A stretch of DNA of 64,000 bases from Pseudomonas sp. TCU-HL1 (GTDB taxonomy: Bacteria; Pseudomonadota; Gammaproteobacteria; Pseudomonadales; Pseudomonadaceae). The DNA lies in assembly GCF_001708505.1 (NCBI RefSeq), contig NZ_CP015992.1, positions 3,658,001 to 3,722,000 of the forward strand, given 5' to 3'. Both the position numbers and the translations under genes were made by a program. This document shows positions 40,805 to 49,886 of the stretch, one piece after another; position 1 is the stretch's first letter, and every line of letters begins with the position of its first letter. The notes below the pieces were generated by a model. That model was not told the origin of the DNA. It saw only the letters and a list, made by a program, of their open reading frames with translations, and searched no databases.

Positions 40805-41521
40805 TCAGCCCGTCACCAGAGTGCAGGCCGGTTTGCGCAGTAATTGGGTGCCGAACACGATCATCCACATCGGGAAGATCAGGACGACCAGGACGAGCAT
40901 CGCGTTGGAGAGAGCAGCCAGCTGCGGAAAGAAACCCGCCAGGAAGAACAGGCCGAAGCACCAGCCGACGACGCTGAGAGGCAGCAATACCAACCGGCCC
41001 CAGCCAGCGCGCTTGAGATGGCCACCGACCACCAGCCCCCAGAACAATACGACCGGACCCTCGCACCACCACAATCCTTGCTGACTACCGACAGCGATGC
41101 TGGTCCAGACAACTTCCGCTGCTTTGGCGGCTTCACCACCCGCCACATGAGCGTCGGCCAACGGGTTCAGCACGGAAAGTTGCAGGGCTGCGCCGATGAC
41201 ACCCAGGGCCACGTAGAGGGCGATGGCGAGCACAGCGATATCCCCAAGGGTGCCCGCCTGTTCACGAAAGACGCTCCAGAGGTAGCCGCCGATCACCAGC
41301 ACCGGCAGATAGAAACCGAGAATGTCGGCGAGCATGGACAGCCGGAAAAACTCTCGGATCTCTGCCGGGAACGCCAGCATCGCCGCACCGTCCAGTGAAA
41401 CGGTCATATCACCCTGGGTGACCATCAACATGAAGCCGACATTCAGGTAGGCAAAGATGCCGCCCAGAATCGCGGTCCAGGCGGTGACGCGCACTGCCTC
41501 TTTTGAGTTGTTATTCATCAT
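40805..41521 (-). CDS. Hypothetical polytopic membrane protein
   Basis: 238 residues from ATG 41521 (GGAG upstream; the next codon is also ATG). Six to seven hydrophobic segments, e.g. AWTAILGGIFAYLNVGFMLMV, MLADILGFYLPVLVIGGYL and AMLVLVVLIFPMWMIVFGTQLL. The layout resembles DUF4386-like integral membrane proteins, but that is a weak guess. It lies between the DAO oxidoreductase and amine oxidase 2 genes in the minus-strand series. Confidence 0.65.
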   Translation of the reverse strand: MMNNNSKEAVRVTAWTAILGGIFAYLNVGFMLMVTQGDMTVSLDGAAMLAFPAEIREFFRLSMLADILGFYLPVLVIGGYLWSVFREQAGTLGDIAVLAIALYVALGVIGAALQLSVLNPLADAHVAGGEAAKAAEVVWTSIAVGSQQGLWWCEGPVVLFWGLVVGGHLKRAGWGRLVLLPLSVVGWCFGLFFLAGFFPQLAALSNAMLVLVVLIFPMWMIVFGTQLLRKPACTLVTG

Positions 41522-41593
41522 CGCTCCGCGCAAGCAGAAATGTTGTGTTCGGAACTGTGCGGATATTCCCGCGATGTCAGTTCCGGTTCTCGG

Positions 41594-42964
41594 TCAGTTA
41601 GCGGCGCCGCCCTGCACCTTACGATTCACCCAGTTGTCCATCAGGTTCGCCGCCCCCAGCGCCAGCTTGACGGCGCACCACTGCAAGGGCTCAGGGAGGG
41701 TCGAGGGCGTCTTGTGGCGCAACGCGGCCAGCAGAGGATGCTCGACACCGCCAATTCGCTCGGCGAGCAGGTAGCCCATCAGCGATTGGGTGGCGACGCC
41801 GTGCCCGGAACACCCGGCGGTATAAATGACGTTCTTCTGGGCGCCGGTCTCACCAACAACCGGCAGCGCGTCATAAGCCATGCTGACGTACCCGCTCCAA
41901 CTCGACTGGATGCCGAGGCCGCGCAAGGTTGGGAAGCGGTCGTTCAGCGCCACCGCCAACTCTCGATAAGCGACGTCATCCGGCACATTCGGGGTTTGCG
42001 AGCCATACGCATAACCGAGCCGTTTCGTCGTGATGACCAGCGTGTTGCGGGCGGTCAGGCGATGGCTCTCCATCGTCCAGTGCGAGGTAATCAAGCCTTC
42101 CCTGCCCTGCCAGCCCAGGGAGGTCAGTTGCGCCGAGGACAGCGGCTCGGTCTCGATCGCCGAGACTCGTAGTGGTACCACCTTGTCCTTGAGAAGGCCG
42201 AGCTGCGGGGTATAGGCGTTTGTGGCCAGCACCAGGTAGGGAGCGCTCGCCGTGCCCCTTCTGGTCACACACCTGATGGTCGGACCTTCGGTGTAGGACA
42301 GTAGCTGCGTGTTTTCGTAGAGCTTCACACCGGCCTGGAGCGCGGCATGCCGCAACCCCATCACATACTTGCCGGGATCCAGGGTGCCGCCGTGCTGCTG
42401 GGCATAACCGAACAGAAACGCAGGCGGGATACCGCGGGCCCGCATTTCGGCCTGGTCGAGGAACTGGGTCTTGGAACCAAGCTCCAGGCCAAGCTCCATG
42501 GCCTTGCGGATTTTCTTCTCCTGAGACGGATGAACGCCGACGCGAATATTTCCCGATCGGTTGTAATCGCAGTCGATGCCGAGCTCGTCGAGCCGTCGCT
42601 CTACATAGGTGACACCCTCGTCGTAGAAGCTGACGATCTTCTTCGCCTGCTCAATCCCGACGCGGTTGACGAAGAATTCGAATTCGATCCCCAGGCTGCC
42701 ACCGAGATAGCCCGCATTGCGCCCACTCGCGCCGAAGCCGGCGAACTCTTGCTCAAGCACGATGACCTTCGCACCGAGAGCCGTCAGCTCCAACGCGGTG
42801 GACAGCCCGGCAAAGCCTGCGCCGACCACGATCACGTCGGCGCTGACATCACCCTCCAACTCCGGCTGCAGGTCAGCCGGCCTCTCCACCCACCCGCCGA
42901 GTCGACGAAAGTGCCCGACTTCACGGCTGGTCTTGTTTTCCGCGTCTCGACGGGTTGCTGACAT
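41594..42964 (-). CDS. FAD-dependent DAO-family oxidoreductase (PuuB-like)
   Basis: 456 residues. The Rossmann FAD motif DVIVVGAGFAGLSTALEL (about residues 42-59) and GFGASGRNAGYLGG (about 76-89) are those of gamma-glutamylputrescine oxidase, glycine/D-amino-acid oxidases and OrdL-like proteins; the C-terminal GCSGHGVATQSLMG is also typical. No export signal, so it is cytoplasmic. It would oxidise a secondary amine or an N-substituted amino acid to an imine/aldehyde plus amine. It follows the thiolase gene by 11 bp and fits a second amine-oxidising step inside the cell. Confidence 0.85.
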   Translation of the reverse strand: MSATRRDAENKTSREVGHFRRLGGWVERPADLQPELEGDVSADVIVVGAGFAGLSTALELTALGAKVIVLEQEFAGFGASGRNAGYLGGSLGIEFEFFVNRVGIEQAKKIVSFYDEGVTYVERRLDELGIDCDYNRSGNIRVGVHPSQEKKIRKAMELGLELGSKTQFLDQAEMRARGIPPAFLFGYAQQHGGTLDPGKYVMGLRHAALQAGVKLYENTQLLSYTEGPTIRCVTRRGTASAPYLVLATNAYTPQLGLLKDKVVPLRVSAIETEPLSSAQLTSLGWQGREGLITSHWTMESHRLTARNTLVITTKRLGYAYGSQTPNVPDDVAYRELAVALNDRFPTLRGLGIQSSWSGYVSMAYDALPVVGETGAQKNVIYTAGCSGHGVATQSLMGYLLAERIGGVEHPLLAALRHKTPSTLPEPLQWCAVKLALGAANLMDNWVNRKVQGGAAN

Positions 42965-42975
42965 GACACGTTCTC

Positions 42976-44214
42976 CTATCGGCTCAGGATGTGAACTGCA
43001 ACGGCGCCTTCCTCGACCCCGATGAGCCCCCCGCCGTTCTCCTGGATTGCATGGCGCGCACCCTCGACCTGACGGCCCCCCGCCTCGCCACGCAGCTGGG
43101 TGGTGAGTTCGTAGAGCTGGCCGATGCCGGTTGCGCCGAGCGGGTGCCCCTTGGACTCCAGGCCGCCGGACGGGTTGATCGGAATCCGGCCGCCCACGGT
43201 GAAGTCACCGCGCTCGGCACAGACTCCGCCCAGCCCCATGGGAGCCAGACCGAGGTTTTCCGCCTGGATGATCTCACCCATGGCGGACGCGTCGTGGACC
43301 TCGGCTACATGCATGTCCTGGGGCCCCAGGCCGGCGATCTCGTAGGCCTGCAGCGCGGCCAGGTGGCTGACGTGCTTCTCCGGCTCGTCGATGCTCCGCA
43401 GGGTGAAGCTGCGGATCACGCTGGCGGCGATCTTCACGCAGCGCCGGGGGTCGGCGCCGATCCGCTTCAGGCCGGCCTCGGTGCAGATGATCGCGGCGGC
43501 GGCGCCGTCGGTCATGGGTGCGCACATCGGCAGGGTGATCGGATAGGTGATCGGCGGTGCCGCCAGCACTTCTTCGATGGTGAAGGGCTTGCGGAACTGC
43601 GAGTAAGGGTTATGCACCGAGTGGTTGTGGTTCTTCGCGCACACCGCCGCGATCTGCCGCTGGGTGGTGCCGTAGGTTTTCATGTGCCAACGACAGAAGC
43701 CGGCGTAGATGGACATGAAGCGGCTGTACGGACGGTCGGACTCCGAACCGGGCGGCGGCACGACACCGTCGCCCATCTTCGACAGGATGGCGAAGTTCTC
43801 CTCGGCGCGGGCGACGTCCCATCCTGCTTCGAACAGGGCGAAGGACTTCGCCTTGTCGGCCACCACCATCTTCTCGCAGCCCAGGGCCAGCGCCACGTCG
43901 GTGGCACCAGCGCGCAGGCTCTGTACTGCCAGGTGAACGGCGGTGCTGCCCGAAGCGCAAGCGTTCTCGACGTTGTAAGCCGGCACCCCTTCGATGCCGA
44001 TCTTGCTCATGATCACCTGCCCAGGGATGGACAGCTGACCCTGCAACGCACCGTTGGTGATGCCGGCGTAGAAGACGGCACCGATGTCAGAACGTTGCGC
44101 GCCGGAATCCGCCAGCGCGCCGTTGAGCGCCTCCAGGGCAAGATCCTGGAGGCTGCGATCCGGATGACGACCGAACTCGGTCATGGCAATGCCGGCAATG
44201 TAAATGGGTTCCAT
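42976..44214 (-). CDS. Thiolase of the SCP-x/lipid-transfer type
   Basis: 412 residues. Thiolase fold with acyl-accepting Cys86 in NVENACASGSTAV, the VHDASAMGEI motif in place of the canonical NEAF, and GGLESKGHPLGATG carrying the second catalytic His. The last Cys of canonical degradative thiolases is not evident (ENGGGLIGVEEGAVAV), as in SCP-x-like thiolases used in steroid and branched side-chain degradation. Probably cleaves a 3-oxoacyl-CoA in the pathway together with the neighbouring synthetase and dehydrogenase. 17 bp behind the synthetase gene. Confidence 0.85.
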   Translation of the reverse strand: MEPIYIAGIAMTEFGRHPDRSLQDLALEALNGALADSGAQRSDIGAVFYAGITNGALQGQLSIPGQVIMSKIGIEGVPAYNVENACASGSTAVHLAVQSLRAGATDVALALGCEKMVVADKAKSFALFEAGWDVARAEENFAILSKMGDGVVPPPGSESDRPYSRFMSIYAGFCRWHMKTYGTTQRQIAAVCAKNHNHSVHNPYSQFRKPFTIEEVLAAPPITYPITLPMCAPMTDGAAAAIICTEAGLKRIGADPRRCVKIAASVIRSFTLRSIDEPEKHVSHLAALQAYEIAGLGPQDMHVAEVHDASAMGEIIQAENLGLAPMGLGGVCAERGDFTVGGRIPINPSGGLESKGHPLGATGIGQLYELTTQLRGEAGGRQVEGARHAIQENGGGLIGVEEGAVAVHILSR

Positions 44215-44231
44215 CAGAAGACTCCTCGACT

Positions 44232-45791
44232 TCAGATCCGCCGGTTGGCGCCTTGCCAGTAACGGGCACGCAGGTCTTTCTTGAGCACCTTGCCGACCGG
44301 GCTGCGTGGCAGAGCATCAACGACGTCTACGGTCTTCGGCGCCTTCACCGAGCCCAGCTTGTCCTTGCACAGGGCAATCAGCGCTTCGGCGTCGATGCTC
44401 TGACCCTCGTTCAACTCGATGACGGCCTTGACCGCCTCGCCCCACTTCTCGTCCGGCACACCGATCACCGCGCAATCGCGTACGGCCGGGTGGCTCCAGA
44501 TCACCTGCTCGACTTCACTCGGGTACACGTTGAAGCCACCCGAGATGATCATGTCCTTCTTGCGGTCGGTGATGTGCAGGTAGCCATCGGCATCGAGGTG
44601 ACCGATGTCGCCGGTGTGCAGCCAGCCATCGATGATGGTCTCAGCAGTCTTCTGCGGGTCCTTGTAGTACCCCTTCATGATCAGGTCGCCGCGCACGCAG
44701 ATTTCGCCGGTTTCACCCTGGGCGAGAATCTCGTTGTCGTCGTTCATGATCTCGACGCGGATCAGCGGGTTGGGCCGACCGACCGAGGACAGCCGTGCAT
44801 CGCTGGCGACCTCGCCATTGACGAAGTGCTCGCCCGGCGACAGGTGCGCGATTGCACCCGGCGCCTCGGTCTGCCCGTAGCCTTCCATCATCACCGGGCC
44901 GAAGACCTCGATCGCCTGGCGCAGTTTCTCCACCGACATCGGCGCAGCGCCGTAGAGGAAGTAGCGCAGCGAAGAGAAGTCGACTTTCTTGTTGAGGTCG
45001 GGAATATCCAGCAGCCGGTAGATGACCGTCGGCGGCAGGAAGAACTCAGTCACCTTGTGCTGCGGGATTGCCGCCAGCAGCAGCTGCGGCTCCGGCTTGG
45101 TGATCACCACGACGGTGCCACCCCTGGCCGTGCAGGGCATGGACAGCATGCCGGCGGTGTGGGTCATGGGGGCCGCCGCCAGGTTCACGGGCCGGGTTCC
45201 AGCCGGATAGGGCGTATTGATCATGAAGTGTGCGAAGCTGGTCTGCACACTGCGATGGGTATTCATGACGCCCTTGGGCAGGCCCGTCGTACCACCGGTG
45301 GGGCCCAGCCAGATCACATCGTCCGGATTGACCGCAACACCCGGGTCGACCGGCGGTTGCCCAGCCATGAAAGCCGCCAGTGACTCAGCTCCCTCAGCCT
45401 CACCGTCAATGCAGATCAACTGGCGGATCTTAGGCAGCTGCGACCGCAAGGTGGAGATCGTCTCGGCGAACTCCCGCTGGAAGAACAGGACTTCGCAGTC
45501 GAAGGCATCCAGCACGTAACGGTTCTCCTCGGGCGCGTTGCGCGCGCCCACCGGAATCCAGCACATGTTGGCGCGCCACAGACCCAGGGCACAGAGCCAA
45601 GCAGTGACATCGTTGGCCGCCCATACGGCGCCCTTCACTCCCGGCACGAATCCCCTTGCAAGCAGAGCGTTGGCGATGCGGCAGGACATTTCCCCCGCTT
45701 CGGTAAAGGTCGTGACTGCGCCGTCCTGGATATAGGCAGGCCCCTGCGGATTGATCCGCCAGCCACGGTCGAAGAAATCAATGATTGCCAT
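44232..45791 (-). CDS. Acyl-CoA synthetase (AMP-binding)
   Basis: 519 residues from ATG 45791. ANL-superfamily motifs in order: WLGPTGGTTGLPKG (P-loop), YGQTEAPG, DGWLHTGDIG, DRKKDMIISGGFNVYPSEVE and the C-terminal catalytic Lys region SPVGKVLKKDLR. It activates a carboxylic acid as acyl-AMP and transfers it to CoA, the entry step of the CoA-dependent pathway. Substrate (fatty, aromatic or terpenoid acid) cannot be read from sequence. It follows the reductase-like gene by 10 bp. Confidence 0.9.
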   Translation of the reverse strand: MAIIDFFDRGWRINPQGPAYIQDGAVTTFTEAGEMSCRIANALLARGFVPGVKGAVWAANDVTAWLCALGLWRANMCWIPVGARNAPEENRYVLDAFDCEVLFFQREFAETISTLRSQLPKIRQLICIDGEAEGAESLAAFMAGQPPVDPGVAVNPDDVIWLGPTGGTTGLPKGVMNTHRSVQTSFAHFMINTPYPAGTRPVNLAAAPMTHTAGMLSMPCTARGGTVVVITKPEPQLLLAAIPQHKVTEFFLPPTVIYRLLDIPDLNKKVDFSSLRYFLYGAAPMSVEKLRQAIEVFGPVMMEGYGQTEAPGAIAHLSPGEHFVNGEVASDARLSSVGRPNPLIRVEIMNDDNEILAQGETGEICVRGDLIMKGYYKDPQKTAETIIDGWLHTGDIGHLDADGYLHITDRKKDMIISGGFNVYPSEVEQVIWSHPAVRDCAVIGVPDEKWGEAVKAVIELNEGQSIDAEALIALCKDKLGSVKAPKTVDVVDALPRSPVGKVLKKDLRARYWQGANRRI

Positions 45792-45801
45792 CGTCGTCAC
45801 T

Positions 45802-46935
45802 TCACAGCTGGGTGATGGTTGCGCGAGCCAGGCCGCGTTGCTCGAGGAAGCCGAGCATGTAGCGGTGGCCGAAGGCCTTGGAGGAGGACGCGAAGCCCAC
45901 TTTGGCAACGTCGTTGTCCAGCAGCTTGACCGCAGCCGCCGCGTGCAGCGCACCGGTGGCGATGTAGGGGGTGATGCCGTGCACGGTGGCACGCACCGCC
46001 GAAAGCTGACCGCGACCAATGGCGAAGTCCACCGTGCGCTGCAGGGTGCTGCGCTCGCGCGGCGGCATGCTCGGGGTGGTGGAATCCACCAGGTTCTGGA
46101 TCACCGCGTCCTGCTGCTCCTTGGGCAGATGCTTGTACTCGGTCTCCCACTTCTGCCCCAGGGCATGGACGGTCCTCATCACCGGGTTGTCGTAGAAGCC
46201 GACACAGGACATGCAGCTGCGCACGCGGCCGTCATTCTGGAAATAGATCGGCAGCGAGGTGCCGCCCCACGGCAAGCAGAACACGGACTCCAGCAGACTG
46301 GGGCAGACCACGTTGAAGCTGGTGTTGGGCGCGTACGGAACCAGTTCCTTCTCCCACAGGTAACCACCCGGGTGTCGGAAGCCTTCGAAGATGGTGGCGG
46401 TGGAGCCCACGGTCACGCCGGCGGCGCCAACGCGCGGGCCGCGGGTCAGGGTTGCAGTTTCCAGGGAGTCGACACCGGGGGTTTCCAGGGCCAGCTCAGC
46501 GGCGATCTCGGCGAAGGTGTACATGTAGGCCAGCGAGGGCGACAGCAGCAGACCCGCCTGGCGGTACAGCTCGCCGAACTGGTCGCGCAGGGCACGGATA
46601 TGCTCCTGCTCACCGGCCGGGTCCAGGTAGTGGCAGCCAGCTTTCAGGGCGGCCTCAGCGGTGGTCAGACCGAAGTTGACGAACGGGCCGACAGTGTTGC
46701 AAACAACTTTGGCCCCCTTGAAGACGGCAGTCAGGGCCTCGACCTCGTGCGGGCACTCGACGATCTCGTAGGTAGCCGACTCCAGGCCGACGACGCGTTG
46801 CGCCATCATCTCCTGGGCACGCTTGGCGTTACGGGCCACGGCAGTGAAGGGAATCTTCTGGTCAATGAGCCAGTCCATGGTGAGCATGCCGGTGTAACCG
46901 CTCGCGCCATAGACAACGACAGGATATTTGGCCAT
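45802..46935 (-). CDS. Saccharopine-dehydrogenase-like / trans-enoyl-reductase-like protein
   Basis: 377 residues. N-terminal Rossmann motif VVVYGASGYTGMLTMDWL (residues 6-23) and CNTVGPFVNFG, CHYLDPAGEQ, as in saccharopine dehydrogenase NADP-binding proteins and the mycobacterial trans-acting enoyl reductase group. The middle region (Cys- and Pro-rich, LPWGGTSLPIYFQNDGRVRSCMSCVGF) is unlike lysine-pathway enzymes; the DUF5938 group seems closest. It may reduce a C=C or C=N bond of the pathway intermediate. Second gene of the minus-strand series. Confidence 0.75.
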   Translation of the reverse strand: MAKYPVVVYGASGYTGMLTMDWLIDQKIPFTAVARNAKRAQEMMAQRVVGLESATYEIVECPHEVEALTAVFKGAKVVCNTVGPFVNFGLTTAEAALKAGCHYLDPAGEQEHIRALRDQFGELYRQAGLLLSPSLAYMYTFAEIAAELALETPGVDSLETATLTRGPRVGAAGVTVGSTATIFEGFRHPGGYLWEKELVPYAPNTSFNVVCPSLLESVFCLPWGGTSLPIYFQNDGRVRSCMSCVGFYDNPVMRTVHALGQKWETEYKHLPKEQQDAVIQNLVDSTTPSMPPRERSTLQRTVDFAIGRGQLSAVRATVHGITPYIATGALHAAAAVKLLDNDVAKVGFASSSKAFGHRYMLGFLEQRGLARATITQL

Positions 46936-46985
46936 TGGGGTGTTCCTCGCTTTTGTTCTTGGATGGATTGAATCAGGTGATCGAA

Positions 46986-48269
46986 TCAGTTCTGGGCCCA
47001 GCCTTCGGCGTAGAGCTGCTGCGCAAGCAACCCCAAGCGCATGGTCAGGATGCGGTTCTCGCCGTCTTCGATCAGGGCGGACTGGGTATCGCGTAGCAGC
47101 TTCTCGATGGGGTATTCGAGGGTGGTGCCATTACCGCCGAACAGGCGGAATGCCTCCTCCACCACCGCCAACGCTTCTTCGGTCACGGTGACCTTGGCCG
47201 AGGCTGTGGCATAGGGATGGGTCTGTGGCGAGAGGCGTGCGAAGCTCAGTGAGCGCCGGGCAACCGCACGGGCGATTTCCACGCGGCGGAGCATTTCGCC
47301 CAGGCGCAGGCGGGTCATCTGGTGATCGATCAGCATCCGACCACCCTGGCGGCGCTCGTGGCAGTACTGCAGCGCCAGCTCGAAGGCCGCCCGGGCGACA
47401 CCGGTGAACACCTGGCTCATATGGGTACCGGCGTAAGACCAGGAGGAGCTCACGGCGCCGTAGTAACCGTCCTTCTCGGCAATGGCGAAGCGCCGCGGGA
47501 CACGCACGTCATCGAAGTAGATTTCCCCTTGGGGCAACGAACGCTGCCCGATCTTCTCCAGCGGCTTGCCCTTGGAAACCCCCTTGATATCCAGCGGGAC
47601 GATCACAGCGATGCCATTGGGCAAACCATCCTCGCCGTAGAAACCGTCACCGTAGTCGGCGCACATCAGACCGAATGCCACCTGCGCGACAGCACCGTTG
47701 GACACCCAGGCCGAGCTCTGGCCGTTGATGATGATCTCGTCGCCAACGACCTTGGCGGTCAGGTTGCCGATGTTGGCCGGCGTACCTACGGGCCAGTCGC
47801 GCTTGATATCAAGCAGCTGATTGTCGCTGCCACGATCCGGCTGGGTGGCCATCCAGCAGCCAATCCGGCCCTGGCACAGCTCGATCAGTTCGGTGTTGCC
47901 GGCTGCGACTGCCATCTGCAGCGGGAAGCCAGCACAACCAAGGGACACCGCCAGACCAGCATCGCCCCACCCCAGCTCTTCGCCAATCATGGATTCGATC
48001 CGCACCGCCATCTCCGGCGGCAGCTCCGCCAGCAGCGCGGGGTCCAGCCCCAGCTTGGCGAACTCGCTGAACACCGAGTAGTAGGGCGAACCCGGCGCGG
48101 TCACTTCTTCGGCGGTCATGCGGTCAAGCTCGCGACCCAGCGGGCGCAGAACTTCCTTGGCGAAGCGGTGCACGGACGCCTGGATGGCGGCCTCTTCCTC
48201 AGTGAGCGGAGTCTCGAAGCCCGAAAGGCCGGCGGCCGGCAGGGTCAGTTTGGACTTGAGGGTAATCAT
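46986..48269 (-). CDS. Acyl-CoA dehydrogenase 1
   Basis: 427 residues from ATG 48269, behind GGAGGTGGCTTG; longer in-frame starts run into the promoter. ACAD domains in order: N-terminal helices (about 20-135), middle barrel (WMATQPDRGSDNQLLD; IIINGQSSAWVSNG) and C-terminal helices with RLFGGNGTTLEYPIEKLLRD. It introduces the alpha-beta double bond in an acyl-CoA with FAD, passing electrons to ETF. The catalytic Glu position is not obvious, as in several divergent ACADs. First gene of the long minus-strand series; its promoter carries the shared palindrome. Confidence 0.88.
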   Translation of the reverse strand: MITLKSKLTLPAAGLSGFETPLTEEEAAIQASVHRFAKEVLRPLGRELDRMTAEEVTAPGSPYYSVFSEFAKLGLDPALLAELPPEMAVRIESMIGEELGWGDAGLAVSLGCAGFPLQMAVAAGNTELIELCQGRIGCWMATQPDRGSDNQLLDIKRDWPVGTPANIGNLTAKVVGDEIIINGQSSAWVSNGAVAQVAFGLMCADYGDGFYGEDGLPNGIAVIVPLDIKGVSKGKPLEKIGQRSLPQGEIYFDDVRVPRRFAIAEKDGYYGAVSSSWSYAGTHMSQVFTGVARAAFELALQYCHERRQGGRMLIDHQMTRLRLGEMLRRVEIARAVARRSLSFARLSPQTHPYATASAKVTVTEEALAVVEEAFRLFGGNGTTLEYPIEKLLRDTQSALIEDGENRILTMRLGLLAQQLYAEGWAQN

Positions 48270-48463
48270 CAAGCCACCTCCGCCGATTGCGGCATGCGAG
48301 CCAGCGGGCGCTGAATGTTCTGGCAGCTGGATTGAAAGGCGGACGAAGCAACGGCCGATCCGCTGGCGAAACCTCTGCAGACGGCGAAGCCGTCGTGGGG
48401 ACGGGAACCTGTCTTGAAGCTTTTCATGTACGACCTCCAGGGGGTCTCTTGTTGTTTCGCAGC

Positions 48464-48492
48464 ACTGTAATCCCGTGCAATTTTTTACGCAA
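48464..48492 (-). promoter_or_regulatory. Promoter of the long minus-strand catabolic series
   Basis: Minus strand: -35 TTGCGT (complement of 48487-48492), 17-base spacer, -10 TACAGT (complement of 48464-48469). About 195 bp before the first start codon, implying a long 5' leader. Confidence 0.6.
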
Positions 48493-48506
48493 CACTTGTT
48501 ATGCAA
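48485..48506. promoter_or_regulatory. Shared operator, site 4 (catabolic series)
   Basis: TTACGCAAC-ACTT-GTTATGCAA, 7 of 9 arm positions pair. It covers the -35 exactly as site 1 does for the PhyH promoter, so binding would block RNA polymerase. Confidence 0.65.
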
Positions 48507-48724
48507 AACACTGGTTATGCCAATGCCGATAACCGGTCGCGCCGACGAGCGGGCGATCCACCATGGGCAGGGAATGGCGTGGCGTCCCTCTTTCTAAGCG
48601 GGGTCGCGACCTGGCGTGCAGGGGAAGGCGTCGCGCGGGAAAGGCCCAGGCGACGGTGGGTCAGCAGGCGTCGAGCCTGGGAATGGCGGGTTACGCGACA
48701 AGGCGGGCGCTTGCCGCGCTGGGT

Positions 48725-49768
48725 TCAGCCCCTGCCGGCGGCCTGGGTGTCCCGGTAGCGTCCCGGGCTCATGCCGGTCCACTGGCGAAAGGCTCGATGA
48801 AACGCGCTGGGCTCCTGGAATCCGCAACGAATTGCGATCTCGGAGATGCTCAAGGTCTCATCGTTGAGGTAATCGAAGGCCAATGCCTTACGCACCTCGT
48901 GCTTGATCACCTGATAGGAAAAACCCTCACGCTCCAGTTGTCGGCGGAAGGCGGATTCGCTCATCGACACCTGACTTGCCATCTGCGTCTGGGACGGCCA
49001 GTCCAGCTCGGGGGAGGTCTTGAGGCGGCGATAGACGTCGGCCGAAAGCCCTGATCGATTACGGAATCGCACCACCACGCCCTCTGGCGCGTGACGGAGG
49101 AACTGCTTGAGACTGGCGAAGTTGCGGATCACCGGCAGCGACAGCTGGGCGGATCCGAACTCCACCTCGGTACGCCCGGCCTCGAACTCGATCCAGGGTC
49201 CCCAGAGCAGGGGGTCGGCTCCGTGTGGAGGCGGCGGATGCCCGAACTGGGTACGGTCGAAATTGAGCCGGCGCCCCACCATCCAGCAGGCCACGCCAAT
49301 GACCATGCTGAGATAGATCTCCTCGGCAACACCCCGAATGGCAGGATCGTTGATACGGGTTTGCAGAACGATTGCAGTGCGACTGCCGCGCAACTCCAGG
49401 TGCGCGCGGATGTCACGCAGGAACAGATTGAAGCCGGATAGGCACTGGCGCAGTGCACGCCCCAGATCCGGCTCGTGGAGCACACTGCGGCAGATGATCG
49501 CGAACGTACCACGGGGCATACCGCCGGAATCAAAGGCGAAGAACTCATCTCCCAGTTCCTCGGTGAGCAGTAGCCACAGTCGCGTCACCGAGTCCGCCGG
49601 CACCCGGCGTAGTGGCTCATCGAGCCAGGACGGCTCGATACCGGCTTCGCGCAGTAGCGCCTCCACGCGCTTCGGAACATGTGCCAACCGGTGCATCGCA
49701 GCCTTTACGAAATAGGCGGCCACCGAGTCATTTGTCCGGACGATGTGCTCCAAAGCGTTGCCCGTCAT
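48725..49768 (-). CDS. AraC-family regulator (OruR/ArgR-like)
   Basis: 347 residues. The N-terminal part (about 15-200) is the arabinose-binding-like domain of the OruR group (LWLLLTEELGDEFFAFDSGGMPRGTF), and the C-terminal part has two AraC helix-turn-helices (MASQVSMSESAFRRQL; ISEIAIRCGFQEPSAFHRAFRQWTG, about residues 305-330). It is divergent from the BktB-type thiolase gene, 118 bp between starts, and is the likely activator of that gene or of the catabolic series. Ligand unknown, but the group often senses amino acids or amines. Confidence 0.88.
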   Translation of the reverse strand: MTGNALEHIVRTNDSVAAYFVKAAMHRLAHVPKRVEALLREAGIEPSWLDEPLRRVPADSVTRLWLLLTEELGDEFFAFDSGGMPRGTFAIICRSVLHEPDLGRALRQCLSGFNLFLRDIRAHLELRGSRTAIVLQTRINDPAIRGVAEEIYLSMVIGVACWMVGRRLNFDRTQFGHPPPPHGADPLLWGPWIEFEAGRTEVEFGSAQLSLPVIRNFASLKQFLRHAPEGVVVRFRNRSGLSADVYRRLKTSPELDWPSQTQMASQVSMSESAFRRQLEREGFSYQVIKHEVRKALAFDYLNDETLSISEIAIRCGFQEPSAFHRAFRQWTGMSPGRYRDTQAAGRG

Positions 49769-49886
49769 AGTCCTTGTCCATCAGCTGATATGTCCAAATT
49801 CGACATCCGAGTGCGCGCAATTCCGGCATAGGTCGGTAGCCCGCTCCCCCCCTAGACTCCCGACCATCAATCCAGGAGCGTCTCAG

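Larger units (their letters stand above)
48270..48724. other. Intergenic region with promoter, no further gene seen
   Basis: 455 bp between the acyl-CoA dehydrogenase start and the end of the AraC gene. The promoter and operator are listed separately. The ~195-nt leader and the ~220 bp up to the AraC stop show no credible gene; no riboswitch was recognised. Confidence 0.5.
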
